Shown: one piece after another, positions 1-7,547 of the stretch
Position numbering within the stretch: the first letter of the stretch is position 1
How the letters are laid out: the number at the start of each line of letters is the position of its first letter
The notes under the pieces: generated by a model
The model's input: the letters and a program-made list of their open reading frames with translations, nothing else
Told to the model about the DNA's origin: nothing
The model's database searches: none
Position numbers and translations under genes: made by a program
Source of the DNA: Candidatus Zixiibacteriota bacterium
GTDB lineage: Bacteria > Zixibacteria > MSB-5A5 > GN15 > FEB-12
NCBI GenBank assembly: GCA_023700785.1
Contig: JAMPYH010000051.1
Coordinates: forward strand, 1-11,865
Direction of reading: 5' to 3'
Length of the DNA stretch: 11,865 bases

Positions 1-1
1 C

Positions 2-196
2 ACTGCGCAAGTTACCGGTGACATGGTCACTCCCGAACTCGTCAGGTTGCTCGCCGATAAACAGGAGGTGACCGCGAACACTTCGGGATTCTATGAGTGG
101 TCCAGTATTAAGCCTCCCAAACATATCCGGATCAAAGCGGATGACTTGCGGCTCGAGCTGCCGGAGCTGTTATGGAAACCAAGCAGCCGGACGTAG
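2..196 (+). CDS. C-terminal end of an unrecognised protein (5' truncated by the window edge)
   Basis: An open frame runs from base 2 to a TAG at 194-196 and gives 64 residues, beginning TAQVTGDMVTPELV and ending LLWKPSSRT. An in-frame ATG at 23 has no usable ribosome binding site (GGTGA abuts it), so the frame most likely enters from outside the window. The visible part is soluble in character, with no hydrophobic stretch, no cysteines, and a probable short helix around TPELVRLLADKQE. I do not recognise the family. Its end overlaps the start of the TPR-CHAT gene by 25 nt (172-196), which suggests co-transcription and translational coupling. It could be a regulator or partner of the CHAT protease, but nothing in these residues shows a function. 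Codon pattern resembles the downstream genes. Confidence that it is coding rests on the overlap arrangement and the open frame, not on homology. Confidence 0.55.
   Translation, partial: TAQVTGDMVTPELVRLLADKQEVTANTSGFYEWSSIKPPKHIRIKADDLRLELPELLWKPSSRT
163..166 (+). promoter_or_regulatory. Ribosome binding site for the TPR-CHAT gene
   Basis: GGAG lies 5 nt before the ATG at 172, inside the coding region of the preceding gene. This supports the 172 start even though it overlaps the upstream gene by 25 nt. Confidence 0.6.
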
Positions 197-2901
197 CATC
201 CGCGGTTGACCGCTTTCTTTCCCACGGTCAGAATCATAGTCTGGAGCCCTCCTCGCTGGCGAAGGCGGTCGATGACCGCATCAGGCTGGAAGCTCAAAAG
301 TCGCTTAAGAAGGCTCTGACTCTTGCCAGACTATTTGTCAGACGCTCCGAAAACAAACAATCTCCTCTACTGTTGACCGCCTACCGCGCGCTTGCCCGGG
401 TTACCCACATGTCGGTAAAGCATACTGAGGCGGAGAAGGCTTATCTGCACGCTCGACGACTTGCGGGCAGCGACGCTCTGGTCAAAGCACGGATCGATCG
501 CGCTCTTATTGACGTGTACATGTATCTCGGCGACTACCCTGAGTCTCGGCGACGCGCCAATCTGGCTCTGACCGCGTTTAAGCGTGCCAACGCTACCGCG
601 GATATCGCCATGACCCATGTCAACCTCGGCAACCTTTTGCATCGGCAGGATAAACATCGCGACGCCGAACGCTTTTACTTTCTCGCTTCCGAATATTTCC
701 AGTCGGTGGGAGACGATTTGTCGGTTGCCCGATGCGAGTACAATCGCGCCAATACCCTCGTCCAGCTTTTTGAGTTTCACCAGGCGGAGCCGCTGTATGT
801 CAAGGCTCGAGATATCTACTTCAAGAATGAGTTTATGCTCGACGGTACCGATGCCAGGTATGGCCTTGCCTGGTTGGCCATGCTCAGGGGGCAATTCCAT
901 ATTGCTCTTACAGAGCTGGCTGACTGCGAAGCGGCTTATCGCAAGTTTGGTCAGCCCAAAGGCGCCGCGCTCTGCGAACTGGATCGGGCCGAAGTTTATC
1001 TGGGACTCAATTTATTGACGGACGCGCTGGATTCCTCACGCTCCGCGGAAAAGCAATTTAAGGCCCTGGCGCATCGGTACGAACTCTCGAAAGCTCGCTT
1101 GTTTCGAGCCAAAGCCGCATTCGGACTGGGACTACTTGCCGAAGCGCGCCAGTCCGCCCGAAAGGCGATCGAGGGATTCAAGATCGACCATAATCACGGC
1201 TTTCTGGGAGCCTCTTACCTGGTGGAGTCGCAGTTAAGTGCCGATCAGAAATCCAGACGATCGTCCTTACGCAACGCTCGGACGCATTTCGCGAAAGCGC
1301 AACTTCCCCTCTGGGCCGCTGTCTGCGACCTGCATGACGCATCCCATGGGAAACTCGTTTCGATCGCAGTCGGTCGGCTCGCGACAAATCGCGCGGTAAA
1401 AGAAGTCCCTCATTTGTTTGCCTGGTGGCAGACTCTGTTAGGCGACATATCCGAGTCCGATGGCCGGATCGATCGCGCCCGCCGTCACTGGCAGCAGGCG
1501 GCGGATCGTTTGGACGCGGTCAAAGCGCAACTGCCGCCGCTGGAACTTCGGGCCCGCTACGCTACCGGCACGGTCTCTCCGCATCTTAGGCTCATCGAAT
1601 CGCAATTGCGCGATTCACCTCGCGAGGCGGCAGCCTGGTCGGAGCGCTACAAAACGGCCGGCATTTGGGCGCCGCTTGCGTCGCTTGATCAGGCTGACGA
1701 AGTTCGCCGGCGCGCTGAACGGTCTCTGGTCGAGCTGGCCCACCAGGTCGCGATCATCGCGCGCCAGATAGGCGGCATCGCGGGCGAACGCGGCAGCGTT
1801 TCTACCGAGGCTCAGCATGGTCTGGCCAAGCTGCAAAGGCAGGTGCGCCTCGAGTTGGCGGCGATGGAACGCGGCGCGACAGCGCATGTTGATCCCGTTG
1901 ACCGGATTCTCTCTGAGATAGAAGAAACTTCCAATCTACTCCCGGTTATCCAGTTTCATCTGACCGATCGCGACATTGTGGCGTTTGTGCATCACCAGGG
2001 CGCGACCCGGCTGGTTCGCTATCGGGATGGCCGGTCGGTGATCGGCGCGGCCATGCGTCAGTGGCGCTTCCTCCTCGAATCTGAGCTGCTCCAGAAGCAT
2101 CTCGCAAGCGGTGGACAGGTCTTGGCAGAAGAGAAGTTCTTCAGTCATTTGGCCGAAAAGCTCTGGCGCCCTCTTGAGATCGGCGACAGCCATGAAAGAG
2201 TACTCATTCTGCCCGAGGGAGATCTGGCTAATCTCCCCTGGCAGGCGTTGCGGGTAGATTCCGCCCCCCTTTTGCATCGCCATCAGTTCATATTAGCGCC
2301 GAGCCTGAGGCACTTTCTGCATGCCCGGTCGATCAACGTGACCACGCCTCGTGTCGATCTTTTCGCCGGAGCCGCCGATGATCTGCCGATGGTCAGGCAT
2401 GAACTTGCGAGTCTGGCGGAGCGTTCTGGAGATCACAGTGTCAATCATCTGCCCGCCACCAGGGCCGGCTGGCCCTCCGATGGTGAGTCGAGACTCTGGC
2501 ACTATTCAGGCCATGCGCACTTGCGGGCCGATAATCCGTTTTATTCTTCGCTGCACCTGGTCGACGGGCCACTGTTTGCGGCCGACTTCCGGCTGCGAAG
2601 TGTCAAAGTCGGCCTGGCGACTCTGGCTGCCTGCCGATCCGGTCAGCAGGTGGCGATGCCGGGAGAGGAATCGACCGGACTGGTCAGGTCACTGCTTGAG
2701 ATGGGGGCGCGCAATGTGATCGCGGGACACTGGCCGGTCTCTGACGAATCGACCGCGATATGGATGCATTCGTTTTACGAGCGATATTTCGACGGTCAAT
2801 CATTGGCAACAGCGGCGCGTACCGCCGCGGAAACGGTGCGCGAGAAGTTTCCTTCGGCGTATCATTGGGCGGCCTTCGCGATCCATGGCGCAGGCGAATA
2901 A
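172..2901 (+). CDS. TPR-repeat CHAT-domain cysteine protease
   Basis: A 909-residue protein with no signal peptide or membrane segment, so probably cytosolic. Residues about 65-340 are a run of helical tetratricopeptide-like repeats, for example around NLGNLLHRQDKHRDAERFYF (151-170) and LFRAKAAFGLGLLAEARQSA (310-329). A more degenerate helical region follows to about 575. Residues about 585-909 are a CHAT domain (caspase HetF-associated with TPRs, clan CD). They show the core strand and helix LPEGDLANLPWQAL (680-693), the catalytic histidine H781 in HYSGH (777-781), the catalytic cysteine C821 in LAACRSG (818-824), the GEESTGLVRSLLEMGARNVI segment (831-850) and the family-typical ending YHWAAFAIHG. 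Both catalytic residues are present, so it should be an active endopeptidase. In this family the TPR part usually senses a ligand or partner and controls the protease; the substrate here is unknown. The gene starts inside the upstream gene, and the secreted subtilase gene begins 16 nt after its stop. Confidence 0.93.
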   Translation: METKQPDVASAVDRFLSHGQNHSLEPSSLAKAVDDRIRLEAQKSLKKALTLARLFVRRSENKQSPLLLTAYRALARVTHMSVKHTEAEKAYLHARRLAGSDALVKARIDRALIDVYMYLGDYPESRRRANLALTAFKRANATADIAMTHVNLGNLLHRQDKHRDAERFYFLASEYFQSVGDDLSVARCEYNRANTLVQLFEFHQAEPLYVKARDIYFKNEFMLDGTDARYGLAWLAMLRGQFHIALTELADCEAAYRKFGQPKGAALCELDRAEVYLGLNLLTDALDSSRSAEKQFKALAHRYELSKARLFRAKAAFGLGLLAEARQSARKAIEGFKIDHNHGFLGASYLVESQLSADQKSRRSSLRNARTHFAKAQLPLWAAVCDLHDASHGKLVSIAVGRLATNRAVKEVPHLFAWWQTLLGDISESDGRIDRARRHWQQAADRLDAVKAQLPPLELRARYATGTVSPHLRLIESQLRDSPREAAAWSERYKTAGIWAPLASLDQADEVRRRAERSLVELAHQVAIIARQIGGIAGERGSVSTEAQHGLAKLQRQVRLELAAMERGATAHVDPVDRILSEIEETSNLLPVIQFHLTDRDIVAFVHHQGATRLVRYRDGRSVIGAAMRQWRFLLESELLQKHLASGGQVLAEEKFFSHLAEKLWRPLEIGDSHERVLILPEGDLANLPWQALRVDSAPLLHRHQFILAPSLRHFLHARSINVTTPRVDLFAGAADDLPMVRHELASLAERSGDHSVNHLPATRAGWPSDGESRLWHYSGHAHLRADNPFYSSLHLVDGPLFAADFRLRSVKVGLATLAACRSGQQVAMPGEESTGLVRSLLEMGARNVIAGHWPVSDESTAIWMHSFYERYFDGQSLATAARTAAETVREKFPSAYHWAAFAIHGAGE

Positions 2902-2917
2902 TAAGGGCTGAGGCATT

Positions 2918-4309
2918 ATGAACAGGAAGATCGTGTCACTGACAATAGCATTGCTGGCCAGTCTGGCGCCATACGTTGCCGCCGGCCCGACCGGCGATTT
3001 CGTGCCGGAACAGATGGTCTGCAAAGTGATGCCCGGGTACAGCGTTGACTCTATCAATCAACAGTACGGGACCAGCGTCACTCGATACCTGAGTCATATC
3101 TCGGCCTATCTGCTGGAGACTCAGCCCGGTCAAAACGCCGAGAGCCTTGCCGCGGTCATCGCGACCGACCCCCAGGTAGTCTATTGTTCCGCCAATTATC
3201 TGCTCGACGCCCCAGAGGCGGTCCAATCGAGCCAGCCTTTTCTTGACGCAGTTCCCTCGACCGATCCGATGACCCAGACCGCCGCCACCACTCTTCAGCT
3301 GTCTTCCACTCAGTCGGTGACGACTGGCGATGGTGTGCTGGTCGGTGTTATCGATGCCGGCATAAACCTGGCTCATCCCACCCTTCAGCCTGCGGCGACT
3401 TCGGGATACGATTTCATCGCCAATGACTCAAGCGCGATCGATGAGGAGGGGGGGCGAGGTTCAGGGCACGGTACCTTTGTCGCGGGAGTGATCAATCTGG
3501 TCGCCCCCGATGCCCACCTCATCGCCTACCGTGTGCTCGATACCACCGGCAGAGGCGACGGCTTCATGATCGCCGACGCGCTCCTGACCGCCGTGGATCA
3601 GGGCTGCAAAGTTATCAACCTCAGTATTGTGATGTCCGGCAAGCATGACGTCCTGGATGAGGCGATCGAGTTCGCCCGCAATCAGAATGTCATGGTCATC
3701 GCTGCCGCGGGAAATGATTCGTCGGAGGTCGAACTCTTCCCCGCTCTTGACTCCTACGTTCTGGCGGTGGCGGCAGTCGATTCCCTTGATCAGAAGTCGC
3801 TTTATTCGAACTACCACGGCAAGATCGATATCTGCGCGCCGGGTGACTCTGTGTACGCCCCGTATCTCGATTCGGCGTATGCCTGGTGGGATGGTACCAG
3901 TTTTGCTGCTCCCTTCGTCGCCGCCACCGCCGCGCTTATCTATGCCATTAAGCCGACAGCGACATGGGAGGAGGTTCGCGACGCGCTTCTCAATACCACG
4001 GTTAATATCGACTCGCAGAACCCTGCGTACGTCGGGAAACTTGGCCAGGGGCGGCTCGATCCGCTTGCCGCGGTTCAATTCATTCAGCAGACCTGTTGTG
4101 TGGGAACAACCGGCAACCTTGACGGAGTCGGCACGGTGGACTTAAGCGATCTGAGTTTACTCATTGCTTATATTACGATGTCAAACGTGCGGCCCACGTG
4201 CCGGGCCGAATGGAACCTGAATAGTCAGGGGGCCATCGACCTGACCGACCTGAGCATCATGATCGCCTACGTCACGGGAAGTCTGAGCCAACTCCCGCTC
4301 TGCCCTTGA
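2918..4309 (+). CDS. Secreted S8 subtilisin-like serine protease with dockerin-like C-terminus
   Basis: A 463-residue exported endopeptidase. Residues 1-22 are a signal peptide: MNRK, a hydrophobic core, then VAA before GPTG. Residues about 28-100 look like a subtilase propeptide ending VVYCSANY. The S8 catalytic domain covers about 125-390. Its triad is Asp146 in GVIDAGI, His184 in GHGTFVAG and Ser328 in GTSFAAP, with oxyanion-hole Asn266 in AAAGND, so all key residues are intact. The tail holds two dockerin-type calcium-loop repeats, NLDGVGTVDLSDLSLLIAYI (400-419) and NLNSQGAIDLTDLSIMIAYV (433-452). Cysteines C393, C394, C428 and C462 bracket them and may form disulfides. Start ATG 2918 has GAGG 4 nt upstream. 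The gene sits 16 nt after the CHAT gene and is almost certainly co-transcribed. The dockerin-like tail may be a folding, anchoring or partner-binding module; no cohesin is seen in the window. Confidence 0.95.
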   Translation: MNRKIVSLTIALLASLAPYVAAGPTGDFVPEQMVCKVMPGYSVDSINQQYGTSVTRYLSHISAYLLETQPGQNAESLAAVIATDPQVVYCSANYLLDAPEAVQSSQPFLDAVPSTDPMTQTAATTLQLSSTQSVTTGDGVLVGVIDAGINLAHPTLQPAATSGYDFIANDSSAIDEEGGRGSGHGTFVAGVINLVAPDAHLIAYRVLDTTGRGDGFMIADALLTAVDQGCKVINLSIVMSGKHDVLDEAIEFARNQNVMVIAAAGNDSSEVELFPALDSYVLAVAAVDSLDQKSLYSNYHGKIDICAPGDSVYAPYLDSAYAWWDGTSFAAPFVAATAALIYAIKPTATWEEVRDALLNTTVNIDSQNPAYVGKLGQGRLDPLAAVQFIQQTCCVGTTGNLDGVGTVDLSDLSLLIAYITMSNVRPTCRAEWNLNSQGAIDLTDLSIMIAYVTGSLSQLPLCP

Positions 4310-4513
4310 TCGAAGTTCAGTGTCTTCATGCTTGTCAACCGGCGGCCATCCTTGACTTGATGGCCGCTGTTGTCTGATTTATGCGCTTGCCCGGTCACCG
4401 GTTGTGGCCTATGTTTGCCGCATGCGGTTTGATAGGACATCAGACTTCGCGAGCGTTCCCGCGCGCCAATTAACCATCTCCAATAGAGATACGTCCCGAA
4501 AAGTGAGGACCGT
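4310..4513 (+). other. Intergenic region between the subtilase operon and the M16 operon
   Basis: These 204 nt hold the terminator hairpin (4340-4369, listed separately) and presumably the promoter of the M16 pair. A perfect 10-bp palindrome, CCGCATGCGG, lies at 4418-4427, and a near-palindrome, CCGGTCACCGG, at 4391-4401. Either could be an operator or simply chance. I found no convincing -35/-10 pair: TTGATA at 4429 has no matching -10 box 16-18 nt downstream. GAGGA at 4505-4509, 4 nt before the ATG at 4514, is the ribosome binding site of the first M16 gene. Confidence 0.5.
4340..4369 (+). terminator. Hairpin terminator candidate after the CHAT-subtilase operon
   Basis: The arm GCGGCCATC (4342-4350) pairs perfectly with GATGGCCGC (4359-4367) around the 8-nt loop CTTGACTT. 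A G-U pair and a C-G pair extend the stem to 11 bp (4340/4369). The following stretch (4368-4380) is T-rich but interrupted, so termination efficiency is uncertain. It lies 30 nt after the subtilase stop codon, where the end of the transcript is expected. Confidence 0.65.
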
Positions 4514-6031
4514 ATGCGACTAACACGTATCATGCTGTGCGCGATCCTGCTGTCTGGATCATCGATCGCGGCGCAGACCGGTGAGTTCCAGCTTGACGTT
4601 AAAAAACAAGTCCTGGCCAATGGGATGCGGATCCTGGTGCTGGAGAATCACTCTGCCCCGGTTTTCTCCACCATTATCCGGTTCAACACCGGCTCAGTTG
4701 ATGAGCAGCCCGGCATTACCGGCACTTCTCATCTCCTTGAGCACATGCTGTTCAAGGGGACCAAGATCCTGGGTACCAGCAATTACGAAGCCGAGGTACC
4801 GCTCATGAGGTCGATCGACTCCCTGGCCGCGCTTCATCGGGCGGAGCAGATCAAGTTGTCCAACCCACTCAACCCCCGGGACTCGACGCGCCTGAATGAA
4901 CTGAAAAAGCAGATCGCCGACGTACAGGCGCGACAGAAGCAGTATGTCATCAAGGACGAACTCTGGGGCGCCTATCTCGAGAATGGCGGCACCGGGCTTA
5001 ACGCGTCGACGAGCAATGACGGTACCCAGTACTATGTCTCGCTCCCGAAGAGCTGCCTTGAACTCTGGATGTTTCTCGAAGCTGACCGCTTGGAGAATCT
5101 GGTGCTTCGCGAATTTTACTCCGAGCGCGATGTTGTCATGGAGGAGCGGCGACTGCGGACCGAGAACAGCCCCTTCGGCAAACTCGATGAGGCGTTGAGC
5201 GCGGCCATGTTCTGGGCGTCCGGCTACCACTGGCCGGTAGTCGGCTGGATGAGCGACTTGATGACAGTCAGCCGCGAACAGGTCGAGGCATATTTCCGGA
5301 GTCACTACTCACCGGCGAATGCCACTGCGGTAGTAGTGGGCGATGTCAACGCGGACGAGGTCTTCGCGCTCGCGGAAAGATATTTCGCGAAAATACCATC
5401 CCTCCCTGCACCCCCTCCCGTGGTTAGCCGCGATGCCGAGCAATCGGGCGAGCGGCGCGTTGAGGTCGAAATGGACGCCAATCCGATCGCGTTTATCGCC
5501 TACAATATGCCCGCGATTGGTCATCCCGATTGTGTCGCTCTTGAGGCCGCGGCCAGCATTTTATCCAGCGGACGAACCAGCCGCTTCCACAAAGCGATCA
5601 GGGAAAAGAAACTTGGCAGCGCTCAGGCATCAGCCTCGGCCAGCCGTCTCCCCAGCGCCTTTACCGTTACCCTGACGCCATTCGGCAACACCACTATCCC
5701 CCAGCTCGAAGAAGCGGTCTATGCTGAAATAGAGCGGCTGGCCACTGAGCCGGTCACCCAGTGGGAACTTGAAAAAATGCGTAACCAGGTGGATGCGTCG
5801 TTGATCCGCTCGCTCGAGTCCAACAATGGCCTGGCCTTCCGAATCGCTAATTCTGAATCCGTAACCGGAAATTGGCGCTACTTCCTGGACAGCCGCGAGG
5901 CTCTCAAGAAGGTCACGGCCGACGATATCATGCGGGTCGCCAAACGGTATCTGGTGAAGCGCAACCGGACGGTCGCGTTCATCACCAAAACCCCCGCCAG
6001 TCAACCCGCTACTTCGAGTAAGCAGAGCTAG
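4514..6031 (+). CDS. Exported M16 zinc metallopeptidase, catalytic subunit
   Basis: A 505-residue insulinase-type (M16B) peptidase that probably acts on peptides in the periplasm. Residues 1-20 are a signal peptide with likely cleavage at IAA/QTGEF. The inverted zinc motif HLLEH is intact at 73-77, followed by MLFKGT. The third zinc ligand is expected in SERDVVMEERR (203-213), most likely E210. Between these lies an extra segment of about 55-60 residues (roughly 90-148), charged and predicted helical (around DSTRLNELKKQIADVQARQK), so the usual spacing of about 76 residues is stretched to over 130. The C-terminal M16 domain (about 255-490) keeps Arg363 of the arginine/tyrosine motif, but an alanine replaces the tyrosine (IREKKLGSA). 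It forms an operon with the second M16 gene, whose start is 14 nt downstream. Length fits a single-chain M16B subunit of two domains plus the insert. It is likely the catalytic half of a heterodimer. Confidence 0.93.
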   Translation: MRLTRIMLCAILLSGSSIAAQTGEFQLDVKKQVLANGMRILVLENHSAPVFSTIIRFNTGSVDEQPGITGTSHLLEHMLFKGTKILGTSNYEAEVPLMRSIDSLAALHRAEQIKLSNPLNPRDSTRLNELKKQIADVQARQKQYVIKDELWGAYLENGGTGLNASTSNDGTQYYVSLPKSCLELWMFLEADRLENLVLREFYSERDVVMEERRLRTENSPFGKLDEALSAAMFWASGYHWPVVGWMSDLMTVSREQVEAYFRSHYSPANATAVVVGDVNADEVFALAERYFAKIPSLPAPPPVVSRDAEQSGERRVEVEMDANPIAFIAYNMPAIGHPDCVALEAAASILSSGRTSRFHKAIREKKLGSAQASASASRLPSAFTVTLTPFGNTTIPQLEEAVYAEIERLATEPVTQWELEKMRNQVDASLIRSLESNNGLAFRIANSESVTGNWRYFLDSREALKKVTADDIMRVAKRYLVKRNRTVAFITKTPASQPATSSKQS

Positions 6032-6045
6032 GAAGGAGCATCGCC

Positions 6046-7497
6046 ATGAAAACCATAATTACTCTTTTTCTGATATTTCTCCTGGCGGTGACCGCGTTTG
6101 GTGAGACACCAACCGTCAAATCGCAAGGCTCGAAGATGATCGAGAAGTTGACCGGCAAACCTGTGGATGTCCGCATTCCCAGGATCGGCCTGGACGTTGA
6201 GCGGGTCGTCCTGGCCAATGGGATGATCGTCTATCTTTACGAGAATGATCGGCTGCCGACCCTATCGCTCACAACCATGATCCGATGCGGTTCAGTGTAT
6301 GATTCCAAAGAAAAGGACGGACTGTCTCAACTGGTAGGAACGGTCATGCGGACCGGCGGGAGTACCTCGATCAGCGGTGATTCGCTGAACATCCTGCTCG
6401 AGTATGCCGGCGCGATGTTGGAGACTCGCATCGGCGACGAGTTCGGTACCGCCAGCCTTTCCGTTCTTTCCAAAGATCTGGATCTGGGACTGAAGCTCTG
6501 GGCCGATCTTCTGCGTAATCCTGCCTTTCCCGCGGACAAATTGGAACTGGCGAAGGTTGACATTCGCAATTCGATCAAGCGCCGCAACGACGATCCCGGT
6601 TCAGTCACCAATCGGTATTTTAACCATCTGATCTACGGAGACCATCCCAACGGAAGAATACTTGAGTGGGCTTCGATCAAGGCGATCACCCCCGAGGATC
6701 TGTTCGCCTACCATCGAATGTATTTTGTTCCCAACAATATGATCGTGGGTATCGCGGGAGACTTCAGGAAGGATGAATTGATCGCCAAGCTGAACGCGCT
6801 CGTGGGCGACTGGCAAAAGTCAGAAACAATTCCCGCCGCCCCGCCGGAAGTGATTTTTGGGGTTAAGCCTGGGGTTTACGAAGTCCTGAAGGATGTCAAC
6901 CAGGCAAATATCCGCATCGGCCAGATGGGTATCCGCCGAGATAACCCGGACAGGTACGCCATCAGCTTGATGAACTACATCCTTGGAGGCGGTTCATTTA
7001 CGTCAAGGCTGACCTCGCGTGTTCGCTCCGACGAGGGGCTCGCCTACCGCGCCGGATCGAGCTTTGATATCGATTCCCGTGACTATGGCGTCTTCGCCGC
7101 TTTCTGTCAGACCAAAAGCTCGACCTGCTACAAGGCGACCAAGATCATCATGGAGGAGATCTCCAAAATCCGGGCCGAAGGCGCGACACAGGACGAGCTC
7201 GATGAGGCCCGCAACGCCGCCATCAACCGGTTTGTTTTCAATTTTGACACCAGCGGTCGCATTATCCAGAACCTGATCTCGCTCGAGTACAACGGCTATC
7301 CGACTGATTATTATGATACCTATATCGACAATGTCAGCAGGGTGACGCTTGCGGACATAAAATCCGTGGCGGAAAAATACTTCGACCCGAGTCAAATGAC
7401 CTTTGTGGTCGTGGGAAAACCGGAGACATTTGATAAACCGCTCAGTGAATTCGGGCAGGTAACCACTATCGAACTCACCGAACCGGTTCTCGAATAG
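6046..7497 (+). CDS. Exported M16-family protein without zinc site, regulatory/substrate-binding subunit
   Basis: A 483-residue M16B-type protein. Residues 1-19 form a signal peptide (MKTII, then a hydrophobic stretch ending AFGE). The fold is recognisable from VVLANGMIVYLYEND (54-68) and the core of both M16 domains. The zinc-binding HxxEH is replaced by QLVGT (95-99), so no peptidase activity is expected from this chain alone. It carries the M16B arginine/tyrosine motif in RVRSDEGLAYRAGSS (325-339), with R327 and Y334, which in characterised heterodimeric M16B enzymes helps bind substrate. This complements the preceding gene, which has zinc ligands but no tyrosine, so the two are inferred to assemble into one enzyme. 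AAGGAG at 6033-6038, 7 nt before the ATG, is a strong ribosome binding site and fixes the start. The gene is followed by an intrinsic terminator. Confidence 0.92.
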   Translation: MKTIITLFLIFLLAVTAFGETPTVKSQGSKMIEKLTGKPVDVRIPRIGLDVERVVLANGMIVYLYENDRLPTLSLTTMIRCGSVYDSKEKDGLSQLVGTVMRTGGSTSISGDSLNILLEYAGAMLETRIGDEFGTASLSVLSKDLDLGLKLWADLLRNPAFPADKLELAKVDIRNSIKRRNDDPGSVTNRYFNHLIYGDHPNGRILEWASIKAITPEDLFAYHRMYFVPNNMIVGIAGDFRKDELIAKLNALVGDWQKSETIPAAPPEVIFGVKPGVYEVLKDVNQANIRIGQMGIRRDNPDRYAISLMNYILGGGSFTSRLTSRVRSDEGLAYRAGSSFDIDSRDYGVFAAFCQTKSSTCYKATKIIMEEISKIRAEGATQDELDEARNAAINRFVFNFDTSGRIIQNLISLEYNGYPTDYYDTYIDNVSRVTLADIKSVAEKYFDPSQMTFVVVGKPETFDKPLSEFGQVTTIELTEPVLE

Positions 7498-7516
7498 ACA
7501 CAAGCGGCTCGATCTC

Positions 7517-7547
7517 ACGCCCGCGGCGCCTGCCTGCGGGCGTTTTT
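7517..7547 (+). terminator. Rho-independent terminator of the M16 operon
   Basis: ACGCCCGC (7517-7524) pairs with GCGGGCGT (7536-7543) around an 11-nt GC-rich loop. An unbroken T run follows at 7543-7547, then ATTT. It begins 20 nt after the M16 stop codon. The T run touches the stop codon of the convergent VanZ-like gene (7546-7548). On the minus strand the hairpin has no T tract on its exit side, so it is probably effective mainly for plus-strand transcription. Confidence 0.9.

Noticed and set aside
172..2901. Possibility that the TPR-CHAT protein is a Craspase (type III-E CRISPR) component
   Set aside because: No CRISPR repeats or Cas genes are visible; the neighbours are a subtilase and an unrelated small gene. 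A general TPR-CHAT protease is the supported call.
3461..4078. Minus-strand open frame (205 codons) within the subtilase gene
   Set aside because: Overlaps the catalytic domain with His184 and Ser328 on the plus strand; its translation is Arg/Gly/Asp-rich without family features.
4694..5305. Minus-strand open frame (203 codons) within the first M16 gene
   Set aside because: Antisense to the zinc-site domain; no independent coding signal.
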